Source: Selaginella moellendorffii
Taxonomy: Eukaryota; Streptophyta; Lycopodiopsida; Selaginellales; Selaginellaceae
DNA: 64,000 bases
Assembly (NCBI RefSeq): GCF_000143415.4
Contig: NW_003314264.1
Coordinates: 2,949,444 to 3,013,443, forward strand
Direction: 5' to 3'
Shown: in pieces, positions 10,122 to 22,308 of the stretch
Layout of the letters: each line of letters opens with the position of its first letter
How positions within the stretch are numbered: position 1 is the first letter of the stretch
Made by a program: the position numbers and the translations under genes
The notes under the pieces: model-generated
The model's input: the letters and a program-made list of their open reading frames with translations, nothing else
The model's database searches: none
Told to the model about the DNA's origin: nothing

Positions 10122-11841
10122 TGTAAGCGACTAATTTTTCCATTCTACTTTAGTCACTTAACCACACCTCCAACCACTTGGAGGAGTCTCATTCACAACC
10201 TCCATAAGTCCAACTCAGGACTTGGGGCTTGCTAGCCCCGAAAATGGCATCCATGCCACTCAACCTTAGCACTTGGTCCAAGTGCTCCACATGTCCGATC
10301 CCATGATCGACACCCCAAGGTACCACCGATGTATTGGCCTGTTACGCTAAGGCCATGCCCAATTACCTTGGTCACCCTGGTGGTCCAACACCACCTACGT
10401 TCCAATCCCGTCTCTCAAAGACTGGGTCATTCGTCCATGAGGGATCATCCCAGATCCACTCCTTAACATCCTTAGGATGCCTACAGACATGGGGAATAGC
10501 CTTCCCCAATATCTCTGTTCCGGTCCCCACCAAGTCCCTTTTTGTCCTTGGCTGTGTTCGCCAACACTGCCACTGGGTCAAGGCCCACCGGCCCGACCAC
10601 TAAGTCCCACTATCCTCGAGGACTTCCTCACTGTGTGACTGTGTCCTTGGTCACCCCACCAGAGGGCTACCCCTCTTCCTTTCCACAGTTTGGGACTTTG
10701 GGACACCATTTCGGAACACCGTGGCCTTACGCGAGCCACTTGGGTACTCTCCCCACCTTTCGCCTTTAGGTGCTCTAGCCATGGGCTTAGAGCGAGGTTC
10801 CGTTGAGCCACGCCTGGTATCCAAGTAGGTAGTGCCACCCACACTTGGACTGGGAGCATCGGCCAGTCGATCTCCCGGGGGAACTAGAGCCGGCTCTTGA
10901 ACACTTCACCAAGCTACCCTGCTTGTCGATCCGTGTTCACTCTAGTCTTGGACTTCCCAGTGAGCAGCTCATCACCCAACACTGGGTCCGGCCTTCCTGG
11001 GCCAAACTGGCCTTTCCTGGCCAAACTGGCTCCACTGCAGTCCTCCCCCTACTATACTTTTGGAGCTCACCAAACCCCCCAGGGTCTGGGAGACGAACGC
11101 TTTGGGCTTTCACCCTCTCAGGCTCCGGACTCGGACTCGGACTCGGACTCGGACTCGGACTCGGACTCGGACTCGGACTTGGGCTCGGCCTCGGTCTCGG
11201 TCTCGGTCCCGATCTCGGTCTCGGTCTCGGTCTCGGTCCCGGTCTCGGTCTTGGTCCCGATCTCGACTTTGGACTCCATCTCGGGTCCATCTCGGGTCCA
11301 TCTCGGACTCCAACTCGGACTCCATCTCGGACTCCATCTCGGGTCCATCTCGGACTCCATCTCGGACTCGACCTCGGACTCCGTCTCGGGTCCACTTCGG
11401 ACTCCGTCTCGGGTCCATCTCGGGTCCCATCTCAAGTCCATCTCAGGTCCATCTCGGACTCCATCTCGGACACCATCTCGGACTCCAACTCGGATCCATC
11501 TCGGGTCCATCTCGGACTCCATCTCGGACTCCACCTCGGACTCCGTCTCGGGTCCACCTCGGACTCTGTCTCGGGTCCATCTCGGGTCCCATCTCGGGTC
11601 CATCTCGGACACTTCCACGTGTCATGTGTTGGTCGCTTTGGGTCCCTTTTTGGAGCCTCGCTTATTGCTCGCTTCGTGCTCGTTCCTTGAACACTTTGTT
11701 GGGAGTTCCACTCCCGCTCTCAATCTTTCAAGTCGGAGCTTTTAGTCCAAACGTTTTACGCTTGTTTGGCTTTCGCTTCGGCCACTACCACGTGGCACCC
11801 CTCCAGCTCCACTCTGGGGCCTAGAGACTTTGTGTCTCACA
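10122..11841 (-). repeat. Element A left (3') LTR
   Basis: 1720 bp, from TGTAAGCGAC to GTGTCTCACA on the plus strand. Contains the CT-rich tandem array at about 11121-11613 and the conserved motif complementary to GAAAGCCCAAAGCG near 11100-11115. Confidence 0.92.
11121..11613. repeat. Hexamer/dodecamer tandem array in LTR
   Basis: Three successive blocks: (GGACTC)n, (TCGGTC)n, then a 12-bp unit CATCTCGGACTC alternating with CATCTCGGGTC variants. The repeat lacks stop codons in most frames of both strands and so yields spurious reading frames of 150-280 codons rich in Ser-Asp, Gly-Leu, Arg-Thr or Pro-Ser. Confidence 0.95.
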
Positions 11842-14800
11842 ACTCCACCACCCATAGACGAAGTTCGATATCCTCATCGAACGGTAAACCATTTTATAAA
11901 GTAACACCCGCATGTGTCACCATTTCCATCCTTGAGCCAATATTTGTCAAGGGTTTGACATTGAAGGCTCACCATGCCTTTTGCATATTCCTCAATGGTT
12001 TGACACCAAAGGCTCACCATGCCTTGCCCATCCTCTAAGGAGGGTAGTCTCTCCAACTTAGAGACTGATTGGACCACATGTAGTGGTTTTCTCCTTTTAT
12101 TGGTTTAGTTCCCGCTAAACCTCTTAGAGACCCTCCTCTAAGTCAATCCCACTACTCCTTCTAGAGTAGTTTTAATTTCCATCTATTGAACGTTTTGCAC
12201 CTTGAAACTTTTACCCTTTTGACTTTTGGAAGTCAATTTCCTAGGTGTCTCCAACACCTTGCATTGCACCGATTGTGCAACTCCACTTCCCCATCCTAGG
12301 AAGTTCATTACTTGAGGGCACCATCATCCTCTCTTCTATTTCGCGCCACCTTGGGCACTAAGTTCCATTTATCATACTTTGTGCTAGGGCTGTCCATGGC
12401 TTTATCATTTGGCTACCTTACCGCTCCCTCCCTTGGAGCTTCCATTTTTGCCAAATCGGAGCAATTCGGAATCCATCCTTGGAAACACACTTCCTTTCCC
12501 GCAATTTGTTAGCGTCCAACACATTAGTATTCCTCGCCTAACTTTGCCACTTGGATTCCTTCCAAGGGATTCCACGGCCCTATCCTGGCCACTCATCTTT
12601 TGCTCCTATCCGTTGATTGTTGCACCCAGCAACACCGAATGTCTACCTCCCTCCTTGAGGTATTCCTTTGATTCCATAGCAAAGGCTTGCTTTTGCCAAG
12701 ACTAGGGTGTTCACCCCTAGTAAGTCTCTTTAGCACCTTCTACTGTGGCCTCTATCCACGGCCCAACTTGTGACCCTCCCATGGGTCTCTTATAGAGACT
12801 ACTTTCCTTGCTCACACTATGCCATCGCAATGACATAGCTTACTTCCCTAAGGTGCTTTTCCCACTTGGTCACCTTGACCAAGCCACACCATCATCAATA
12901 GTTCAAATCAACACTTTGAACTAGGAACCTTATTCCTTAACCCAAACAAAGACTTTGTCCTTATTTAGCCACAAGATCACCTAGTGATCTCACCTCGGCA
13001 CTTTAACAGGTTTGCCAATAGGTACTAGGTCTTCTAGACCTTCAAATTGTTGACTATAACCCCGGGGGCATCCCCCACACTTGGCGGTGCACCCAAGCCA
13101 GCCCTTACGGCCAAGGGTTCATAACAACTGAGATTAGGTGTCCCCATCTCACTCACCACGTCCTTGGTGCCACTTGCACCAAAGCGTTCAAGTTAGATAT
13201 GCTGAGCTTTCACACTAAGCAATCTAACCGTGCATCACGACTCCGAGGCATCCCTCGCTTGGCGGTGTGCCCAAACCAGTCTCCCCACTGAGAGTCCATG
13301 ACCACCGAAATATGAGTGTCCTCATATTCCAAACCATCACCACGCCCTAGTGATTTGGGACTCAAACCCAAACACTAGAGGGTCGAGACTCGAACCCAAC
13401 CTCCGTATATGCATCTACGGACGGCATCACACCGGATGCCTGGCGTGACTCCCCACGCCGGTGCACCAACTTATATTAAAGCGCGCTATAGATCACAGCT
13501 TAGGAACCTAGTTCCTCCCCACTGCCAAGTCTTCTCACTTGACAAGTCTGTGATCATGCATGGACTCCTCCATGCTTGGCCCCATGGCCCACCCTTTTTT
13601 GAAGTTATCACCTTCAACTAGGGTATTTGTTCCCTTGACTTGCCAATCTCGCTTTGGCAAGTCCTCCGACCACTGTAACATAGTTCCTGCACAAGCGTAA
13701 AAGCCCTTGATCATCGACTTTCGTTCAAAGCCTTCTCTTTGAACACTCGGGAACTACTTCCCTAACCTTGATAGCCTTGCGTCATGGCAAGCTTCAAGAC
13801 CACGCTTCTGCTGCGCCACTTTGATTTGGTGCGTTCCTTGAACCACTTACGCTTGGCCTTTCTAGGTACTACGCTACCTAGAATCCTCTTTGGGAACCTT
13901 GAAGGAACTCTGTCCCTTAGCTTGCTAAGACCCCCCTTTTTGCAAGCTTTCCAATTACCATATAGTCTAATATGGACAATTCCATATTTTAGACTCTCCA
14001 TGGCATCACGGTTGTTAGCAGCAACACCCTCGAGCCCCCACTTGATTCTCCACTCCCAGCTAGCATAACCAACCTTGGTTATGCCCTTCAATTCCTATGG
14101 TTCGGTTCTATCCCCTTACTTCTTGCTTTTGGCTTCACACCTTTCCTTCAGTCATTCTCCTCCAGACTAGGAGGATAGCCTTTGCACTTTCTATCATGCC
14201 TTAGCAAGTATTCTTAGGGATGAACCTACCCGATAGCCTAGGGAGTGGTTCCTGAATCCATGTATGCTCACTCTATAATCCCACACACCGGGATTACGTT
14301 GTTGCTTACGGGCCTTTACATGCCCATCGCTAGCCTTGCCAAAATTCCATTTTTGGCTTTGTCCAATTCGAGTAGACAGTCTTCTCCTATCTCGCCACCT
14401 TGGACATTTGGATAGCACCTACTATCCATCGTTCGCTAGGGACTTAGTCCCTTGGGCCTTATCTACTGCCCTCACAACATCAAACACCACCTCTTGGTGT
14501 TCTAGAGTGTTCGGGTGTCCCAATGACGGCTTCCTTGACAATGAGTATTTCCTTTTATGACATTGACTTACTATATCGCAACATAAGCAACTCATCCCCC
14601 ATAAGGGTATATCCAACTTTCCTATGCCATTAAGAAGGCTTGGGTAGCTACCTTCTACCCGTTTAACCAATTATTTGGCACCTCTTGCTTAGTTGCCTCG
14701 TAGTTGTCAAGTCTTACAACTCATTGCTGGTGCTTCCACACCTCCATCATTATCTGGGTCACCACACTCCAATTGCATGCTCTGCAGCTTAGGCTATATC

Positions 14801-15944
14801 ATTCCCATTTCTATTGGGATTCCTTTGGCAAGGGGTTCTCATGAACCCACCAACATAGCCTCAAGGTATCACACCTTGGCACATTTGGTGTCTCCACACC
14901 ATCGGCTCCACGAGCCTACCTCTATGACACTTCTTCTTTGTGTTTAAGTCTTTGCCAAGACCAATACCACGCTTTCTCATGCCAACCATCCGTTAGCATT
15001 GCATCATAGAAGTCACACACAACTTTGTGTCAAAGTTGTTTTCTTTTTGGGAACACATTTCCCACGACTTTAGCATGGCACATTTTGCCATCGATGAGAT
15101 ACCCTTTGCTCTCATCCTTGGATCCTATGATCCCCCCCCATCCTTTGTGGGGTACAACACACCTCAGTCCAAATGCTTCCATCGGTCCTTTTAGGACCAT
15201 CCCTTGACTCTACTTGAGTCATCCAGCAGTTTTGGACTTGGTTAATCCACAGACCCGTAAGGTCCTACTTGTGAGGCACTAGCTCACTAGAATACACTTC
15301 TTGCATTCCTGTCCTACTCAAAAGGACTATTTTCACAAGTGTTACTCTGACACTTGATTTTGTTCTCTGGGGGCAACCTTTGCCCCTTAGGACTACTTGT
15401 CCATGCGATGAGAATACCAACTCATCTCTAAGTACACCCCCCAACTCCTTGGGTTGTTCCAGCATTTATTAAAGGTAGCCCTGGCTACCATTTCAAGGAC
15501 TTGAGTCCTCTTCCGTATTTGACCTCCCACGGTCATTACCTCTGGTCTCACATTCATGAGCACCATCCTCAACTATATGAGGATAATCTTGTGACTCCTT
15601 TATTGTTTTGGAGTCTACATCTTTCTCGTGATCCCAACTATAGTTGTTTATCACAACTACGTTAGCCCGTTTGCTGTGTCAAACGCTCATTTGGATCACA
15701 TCCTCAGCTCTCTAAGGAGACTTTATACTGTTCCCAAGATCCCAAAGTCGTTCCATTATTGGCCCTTTTCTATCCACCATATTGTGCCCAAGCTCACGCA
15801 TGAACTTGAGTGGAGAGCCATGTACTCTCGACATGCTCCTCCTCAAGGATAGGCCCACTCCTAGGACCTTCCGATACCAACATCAATGGTGATATACTTG
15901 AGCACCAATAAAAGTCGGACTAAGGAACAGCTCCAATACCAAGT
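11842..15944 (-). other. Element A interior, non-coding
   Basis: About 4.1 kb with no recognised domain. Short frames (for example 13762-14091 and 14422-14670 on the minus strand) recur in element D at 35631-35870 and 36292-36486. Between copies they differ freely in amino acids, so they look like drift in non-coding DNA. Just inside the left LTR the minus strand reads GGGTGGTGGAG, a polypurine-tract candidate. Confidence 0.7.
15930..15943 (-). promoter_or_regulatory. Element A primer-binding site (tRNA-Met type)
   Basis: Minus strand CTTGGTATTGGAGC begins one base inside the right LTR; it resembles TGGTATCAGAGC, the usual plant initiator tRNA-Met primer site. This fixes the element's orientation. 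Confidence 0.75.
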
Positions 15945-17596
15945 TGTAAGCGACTAATTTTTCCATTCTACTTTAGTCACTTAACCACACCTCCAACCAC
16001 TTGGAGGAGTCTCATTCACAACCTCCATAAGTCCAACTCAGGACTTGGGGCTTGCTAGCCCCGAAAATGGCATCCATGCCACTCAACCTTAGCACTTGGT
16101 CCAAGTGCTCCACATGTCCAATCCCATGATCGACACCCCAAGGTACCACCGATGTATTGGCCTGTTACGCTAAGGCCATGCCCAATTACCTTGGTCACCC
16201 TAGTGGTCCAACACCACCTACGTTCTAATCCCGTCTCTCAAAGACTGGGTCATTCGTCCATGAGGGATCATCCCAGATCCACTCCTTAACATCCTTAGGA
16301 TGCCTACAGACATGGGGAATAGCCTTCCCCAATATCTCTGTTCCGGTCCCCACCAAGTCCCTTTTTGTCCTTGGCTGTGTTCGCCAACACTGCCACTGGG
16401 TCAAGGCCCACCGGCCTGACCACTAAGTCCCACTATCCTCGAGGACTTCCTCACTGTGTGACTGTGTCCTTGGTCACCCCACTAGAGGGCTACCCCTCTT
16501 CCTTTCCACAGTCTGGACACCATTTCGGAACACCGTGGCCTTACGCGAGCCACCTGGGTACTCTCCCCACCTTTCGCCTTTAGGTGCTCTAGCCATGGGC
16601 TTAGAGCGAGGTTCCATTGAGCCACGCCTGGTATCCAAATAGGTAGTGCCACCCACACTTGGACTGGGAGCATCGGCCAGTCGATCTCCCGGGGGAACTA
16701 GAGCCGGCTCTTGAACACTTCACCAAGCTACCCCGCTTGTCGGTCCGTGTTCACTCTAGTCTTGGACTTCCCAGTGAGCAGCTCATCACCCAACACTGGG
16801 TCCGGCCTTCCTGGGCCAAACTGGCCTTTCCTGGCCAAACTGGCTCCACTGCAGTCCTCCCCCTACTATACTTTTGGAGCTCACTAAACCCCCCAGGGTC
16901 TGGGAGACGAACGCTTTGGGCTTTCACCCTCTCAGGCTCCGGACTCGGACTCGGACTCGGACTTGGGCTCGGCCTCGGTCTCGGTCTCGGTCCCGATCTC
17001 GGTCTCGGTCTCGGTCCCGGTCTCAGTCTTGGTCCCGGTCTCGACTTTGGACTCCATCTCGGGTCCATCTCGGACTCCAACTCGGACTCCATCTCGGACT
17101 CCATCTCGGGTCCATCTCGGGTCCATCTCGGACTCCATCTCGGACTCCACCTCGGACTCCGTCTCGGGTCCATCTCGGGTCCCATCTCAGGTCTATCTCG
17201 GGTCCATCTCGAACTCCATCTCGGACACCATCTCGGACTCCAACTCGGATCCATCTCGGCTCCATCTCGGACTCCATCTCGGACTCCACCTCGAACTCCG
17301 TCTCGGGTCCACCTCGGACTCCGTCTCGGGTCCATCTCGGGTCCCATCTCGAGTCCATCTCGGACACTTCCACATGTCATGTGTTGGTCCCTTTGGGTCC
17401 CTTTTTGGAGCCTCGCTTATTGCTCGCTTCGTGCTCGTTCCTTGAACACTTTGTTGGGAGTTCCACTCCCGCTCTCAATCTTTCAAGTCGGAGCTTTTAG
17501 TCCAAACGTTTTACGCTCGTTTGGCTTTCGCTTCGGCCACTACCATGTGGCACCCCTCCAGCTCCACTCTGGGGCATAGGGACTTTGTGTCTCACA
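15945..17596 (-). repeat. Element A right (5') LTR
   Basis: 1652 bp, near copy of 10122-11841, with a shorter tandem array (about 16937-17368). About 18-20 visible substitutions, mostly transitions, outside the array. Confidence 0.92.
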
Positions 17597-17601
17597 CTTG
17601 C

Positions 17602-17962
17602 TTTAGCGACCCTTGACAATGCTCTTCTCTTGGCATGATATTATGAGACATCACTTCTTCCACTTCTTGTTGCACGTCTTTCCGCTCCACTTTCTATGGG
17701 CGATGGTCTTGTTCCAATAGAGGTTGATGCTATTGCTGTTCAAGTTCAAGGACAAAGACGAGGACGTGGTTGTGGCTATGACATTTGCTATTGGGCTTGT
17801 GATGAAGTTCATCACACTTATCGGTGTTGTCAGTATTTTCCAGATTGGCAACTTCCATTTCCTGGGTGGAGACCTTGGTGTCAAGAACATTTTGTTGTTG
17901 CTACTACAGTGGAAGGTTTGGACATTAAGATACATATGAGAAATGAGGAGTCGCACGAGTAA
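17602..17962 (+). pseudogene. E1 gag C-terminal part with degraded zinc knuckle
   Basis: Resumes the gag interrupted at 10121. A basic RGRG stretch precedes CYWACDEVHHTYRC at about 17786-17828, a CCHC knuckle with altered spacing, followed by a PDWQLPFPGWRPW segment. Confidence 0.65.
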
Positions 17963-18084
17963 TAAAAAGACCTTGCGCAAATAAGTTAGTGACCCCTCCA
18001 TTTTTCTTTCGAGAGTATCATCAAATGGTTCATTTGGCACCGGTTCATCCAGTGTTTACTTTCCAAACTCGTATTTATAACAAA

Positions 18085-18385
18085 AAGTCTTCTATTATTC
18101 TCTTTGTGTTGGTTGATATAGATTCGAGTTTATCTTTTATTGCTTAACCTATTGCCATATATTGCTATCTACACTTGCGTTATGTAGCAAAGCCAGTTTT
18201 GATTCTTTATGGCAACGGCTATACACATGCTTGTGCATGGGATAAGGCAAACTTGGTTGTGCATGTGGGCGATCTCAAGTTTGGGTTGCAACCATTGTAA
18301 GTGGTGTTGAGTCAAGCTTTTGACCTCATCCTTAGTATGGATTGATTATAGTGCAATCATGCCAAATATAATTTTAAGGCTTCTC
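18085..18385 (+). pseudogene. E1 aspartic protease remnant
   Basis: The frame around 18110-18140 reads VDIDSSLSFIA, where retropepsins have DTG/DSG; then VHVGDLKFGL and FDLILSMD, the protease C-terminal signature. In-frame stops (for example 18146-18148) make it inactive. Confidence 0.65.
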
Positions 18386-18509
18386 CCCTTTGTCTCATAC
18401 TTCCTTATATTTTATCCATTCCTCTCACTTCCATCCCTCTTTGTCCCTTTGCTTCTACCTTTGCTTTGATTACTTTTGACTCCTCACTATTTCCTCTTAT
18501 ATTTTCATC

Positions 18510-19290
18510 TTGTTTTACTCTTCTCTTTCCGATCCCTCCGACAATCTTTGTATTGTAGCAGTTGATCGGCTTATGAAGAAGTATGCAGATCTCTTTGAAT
18601 TTGACTTATCATTTGGGACCAAAATTGCCACACGTCATCTGATTCCAACCAAGGATGCTTATCCAATCAAGGTTCTTGTTTGTTGTCGGTCACCCAAAGA
18701 GATCAAGATTCTACGTGTAAACGTCAAGGAGATGTTGGAAAAAAGTGTTATTCAAAAGTTGCGGAGTCCTTGGGCATGTAAACCTCATTTTGTGATAAAA
18801 CTTGATAAGAGTATTCGTTTTTGCATCAACTATCATCCATTAAATGAAGTGATGATCCTGAATGTATACACTCTTCTTCACACTATTAGTTCACTAAGCT
18901 AGATTTTGCTTCTAGGTACTAGCAAGTACCGATAGCTGAAGAAGATATTTCTAAGATTGTTTTTCATACACCATTTGGTTTGTACGAGTTTTTGGTGATG
19001 CCATTTGATTTGAACAATGCTCCAAAAACTTTCCAGTGGATGATGGATAAGGTTCTTTACAATATGCTAAAAGTGATTACTGACTTCATTAATAATGTCT
19101 TGATTCACTTGGAGGGGACATGGGAGGAATATATTTGTGATGTTCGTAAAGTGTTGGATCGGTTATGAAAAGTTGGTTTAAAGTTGAAGTGGTCAAAGTG
19201 CGTGTTTGGGCCCAAGGACACAACTTATCTTGGGTACCATATTTTTCGTGAGGGTTTGTAAGTTGATTTTGACAAATTTGTGGCTATTCT
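18510..19290 (+). pseudogene. E1 reverse transcriptase remnant
   Basis: Residues from 18570 on match the Ty3/gypsy RT: RHLIPTKDAYPIKV, SPWACKPHFVIKLD, RFCINYHPLNE, then after a frame break HTPFGLYEFLVMPFDLNNAP and the catalytic box. There the usual F-I-D-D is F-I-N-N (19085-19096), both catalytic aspartates replaced. Stops occur at 18901 and 19166. Confidence 0.88.
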
Positions 19291-19429
19291 AAAATTCCCT
19301 ACTCCAAGTGTGTGAATGATGTGCAATGCTTCCTAGGCAAAATGCAATATCTCGGTCATTTTGTGGATCATCTTTCTGATCACACTACATTGTTACAAGT
19401 ATTGTTGAAGTCATCAATATCACCTTTCA

Positions 19430-19930
19430 TTTAATCTTCAGATTGTGAGCAAACATTCATGGATCTCAAAGAGCTATTGACGACTCCTCTAATTTTCAAA
19501 TATCTTGACTACACTTGACCTTTCATTTTGTGCATGAATACTTTTGATATTGGTTTTGGAGGTGTGTTGATGCAAAAGAGCCCGAGTGTGTTTGGCTAGC
19601 GCCATCCTATTGCGTATATAAACCATATATTACAACTAGCGAAGGTAAACTACTCCACGACAGAGAATGAGTGTTTAGCAATAGTCTGGGGTTTCAAGAA
19701 ACTTCATACATATCTACATGGTTTTTAAACATTACTAGAAGGTGATCATGTTGTCACTACTTCATTATTGAAACAGAAGAACTTAGTTAGTTGTATTACT
19801 TGGTGGGCTTTGAAGCTTCAGATATATGATTTTGATGTTGTTTATCGCCCAAAGACTTCTATGGCTGATGCTAATGCCTTTTCTCGAGCTCCTCTTCTTC
19901 ACTCTCTTCTCATATTTCTGACGAGTCTAT
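19430..19930 (+). pseudogene. E1 RNase H remnant
   Basis: Recognisable Ty3/gypsy RNase H wording: TFMDLKELLTTPLI, the DIGFGGVLMQ block, YSTTENECLAIVW, the LHTYLHG block, then LKLQIYDFDVVYRPKTSMADANAFSR, the RNase H to integrase linker. Interrupted by stops (for example 19516 and 19727). Confidence 0.85.
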
Positions 19931-20269
19931 TATTCCAACATTTGTGGATTTTCTCAACAAGGATTTTGTGCCATTAGTGGTTGCTATACTTAATGTTCAG
20001 TGTCCATAAGGTGCAGAGCAAGATCTATCTTCTCTTGATAAGGTTTACAAAGCTCAAAATATTGAGTTATGGATTTGAAAGCTTCCAGATGGGTTTGAGA
20101 ATCTTACATCATTTGCTAATGATTTGCCATTCCGGCATTTACATTCTCAATATTACTTTGAAGATGGCCTTCTTTATTTTGTGGAGACGGTTCTTGATAG
20201 TCCTTTACGGTTGGTGGTGCCTTTCGTCTTTATTTTGCAATTTCTCTATACCTACCATGATTCTCCTGT

Positions 20270-21011
20270 TCTAGGCGAACATATAGGACATCATCATGTG
20301 ACCGAGAAGCTGTGCAAATTTTTTTATTAGCCATACATATTATTTGGTATGTGCGTAGCTGCGTTTAGTGCCAGGCTTGTAATACTCCCCCTCGTACCGT
20401 GGAAGGATGGTTGGAGTCAATTACAATTTCCCGTCTGTTTGAGCTTATGGCATTTGATCTTATCCTTTTTCATGGTTGATTACTAATAATGAATATGTTA
20501 TTATTGCTTCTAACTATTTGACTCATTGGGTGGAAGTTGGTGCTCTTGCTAGCGCCTCTGCAATTGCTATTAGATACTTCCTTCTCAATTGAGTGGTGTT
20601 CCAACATTCTTGTCTAGAGTAGATTGTTTCGAATAATGGTTCCACTTTTATAGCTGAGGCATTTCACATTTTGACATTTTGGTTGGGGATATGCCACACT
20701 TTCATGAATGCTTATCATCCATAGTTAGACAGTTTGGTGGAATTACTTATACAAATATTCAAAGGAATAATCGTGAAATATGTGAACTTTTAGCATTCAA
20801 ATTGGGATGGTTATTTGCCGTCTCTTCAGTATGCATATGTCATAGGGGTGTAAAGTTCTATTGGTGCTTCACCATATAAACTTCTATATAGTCATGATCC
20901 AATATTACCAACGAAGCTAGATTTACTTTCGCGATTACCACGAGCTACTGATGCTAGGTTATAGGATCAGTATTTGACCCATCATCATTCACCTATGGAG
21001 TTTAAAGTGGA
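20270..21011 (+). pseudogene. E1 integrase remnant, first part
   Basis: Zinc-binding HHCC region (YHDSPVLGEHIGHHHVTEKLC) followed by the core region with NYLTHWVEVGALAS and a late segment around 20860-20960 (SPYKLLYSHDPILPTKLDLLSRLPRATDAR, shown in two frames). Cut at 21011 by element F and continued at 42000. Confidence 0.78.
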
Positions 21012-22308
21012 TGTAACACACGTGGTTTTTACCTTTTATCCTATAGTGATTTACCGTAGGATAACACCATGAAGAAGAACCTAAACCCTCTATGTGCCAC
21101 GTGTTCAAAGGACAGTGGTGTGGAACCCAAGGCTCAGGGCCACTAAACAAAGGAACGGTGCCAAACTCCCAAGCATGGAGCCAAGGAGTGACTGAACCAG
21201 ACCATGAAGCAACTCCTAAGCATACAACCCAAGGAGCGAAGGGACAAGAGCCCAGAATGACTTAGAACAGTCTTAGAGAGATTAGCATCCCATTGCCAAG
21301 ATTAGCATGCAAAATGGAGCTAAACGGAGTCTGGCGCTATTTCGGCATACCGGTGGCCTAAAGACATTGGTACTCCACTAGCTAGCATGGAATGGAACTT
21401 GGGCTTATACCCAAGCCAGATGCAGAACAAGGATAGGCATGCAAGCGGGAGTTAAACTATGCCTTAGGTTAGTTGGCCATACCCGACTTACCCACTATCC
21501 CTACTATACATTTGGAACCCCCCACATCCCCCCCCCCCCCCCCATTGAGATCATCATTTTCATCTCTATATATGTAACGAGACTAATTCCCTAATCATTG
21601 GATAGTACTCGCTAAGACGTATTCTCTAATACCAAATGTAGCACACGTCCTATAGTAATTTACCATAGGATAACACTACGAAGTGGAACCTAAACCCTCT
21701 ATATGCCATGTATTATATGCCATGTGTCACATGCCACGTGTCCAAAAGACAGTGGTGTGGAACCCGAGGTTCAGGGCCTTGGGCCACTGAACAAAGGAAT
21801 AGTGCCAAACTCCCAAGCATGGAGCCAAAGAGTGATTGAACCAGACTATGGAGCAACTCCCGAGCATACAGCCCAAGGAGCGAAGGGATAGGAGCTTGGA
21901 GCGACTTGGAAAAATCCTAGAGCGACCAATATCCCATTGCCAGGACCAACACGCAAAATAGAGCTAAACGGAGTCTAGTACTATTTCGGCATACTAGTGG
22001 CATAATGCAAGGACATGGCTACTCCACCAGCTATCATGGAATAGAACTTGGGCTTATACCCAAGTTGGACGCAAAACAAGGACAAGCATGCAAGTAGGAG
22101 GCAAAACAAGGACAAGCATGCAAGTAGGAGGTAAACTATGCCTTAAGTTGGTCAGCCATACCCAACTTACCCACTATCCCTACTATACATTTAGAACCCC
22201 CCATAGCCCCCCCACTGAGATCATCATTTTCATCTCTGCATATGTAACGAGACTAATTCTCTAATCTCATTGGATAGTACTCGCTGAGACGTATTCTCTA
22301 ATACCAAA
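21012..22308 (-). repeat. Two extra partial LTR-leader copies of element F
   Basis: Copies at 21012-21636 and 21637-22308 each start like the LTR (TGTARCACACG) and then switch at a poly-C run (21529-21543; 22208-22215) into the primer-site leader (ATCATCATTTTCATCTC..., ending CTCTAATACCAAA). They are thus LTR-part plus leader units head to tail with the full LTR. Confidence 0.75.

Larger units (their letters stand above)
10122..17596 (-). mobile_element. Element A: non-coding (LARD-like) LTR retrotransposon
   Basis: Complete insertion: LTRs at 10122-11841 and 15945-17596, both with TG..CA ends, flanked by the exact 5-bp duplication cttgc at 10117-10121 and 17597-17601. The primer-binding site lies against the right LTR on the minus strand, so the element reads right to left. 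The 4.1-kb interior has no recognisable gag or pol and only short reading frames. The two LTRs differ by visible transitions and by array length, so it is older than element D. Same family as C and D. Confidence 0.93.

Noticed and set aside
13762-14091. Possible protein conserved between elements A and D (with 35631-35870)
   Set aside because: In a 79-residue comparison 11 residues differ against about 20 base changes, a ratio expected without protein-level constraint, and no domain is recognisable.
15926-15943. tRNA-Met-like words next to LTRs as tRNA genes
   Set aside because: Only 12-15 bases complementary to a tRNA 3' end are present, no cloverleaf; they are primer-binding sites.
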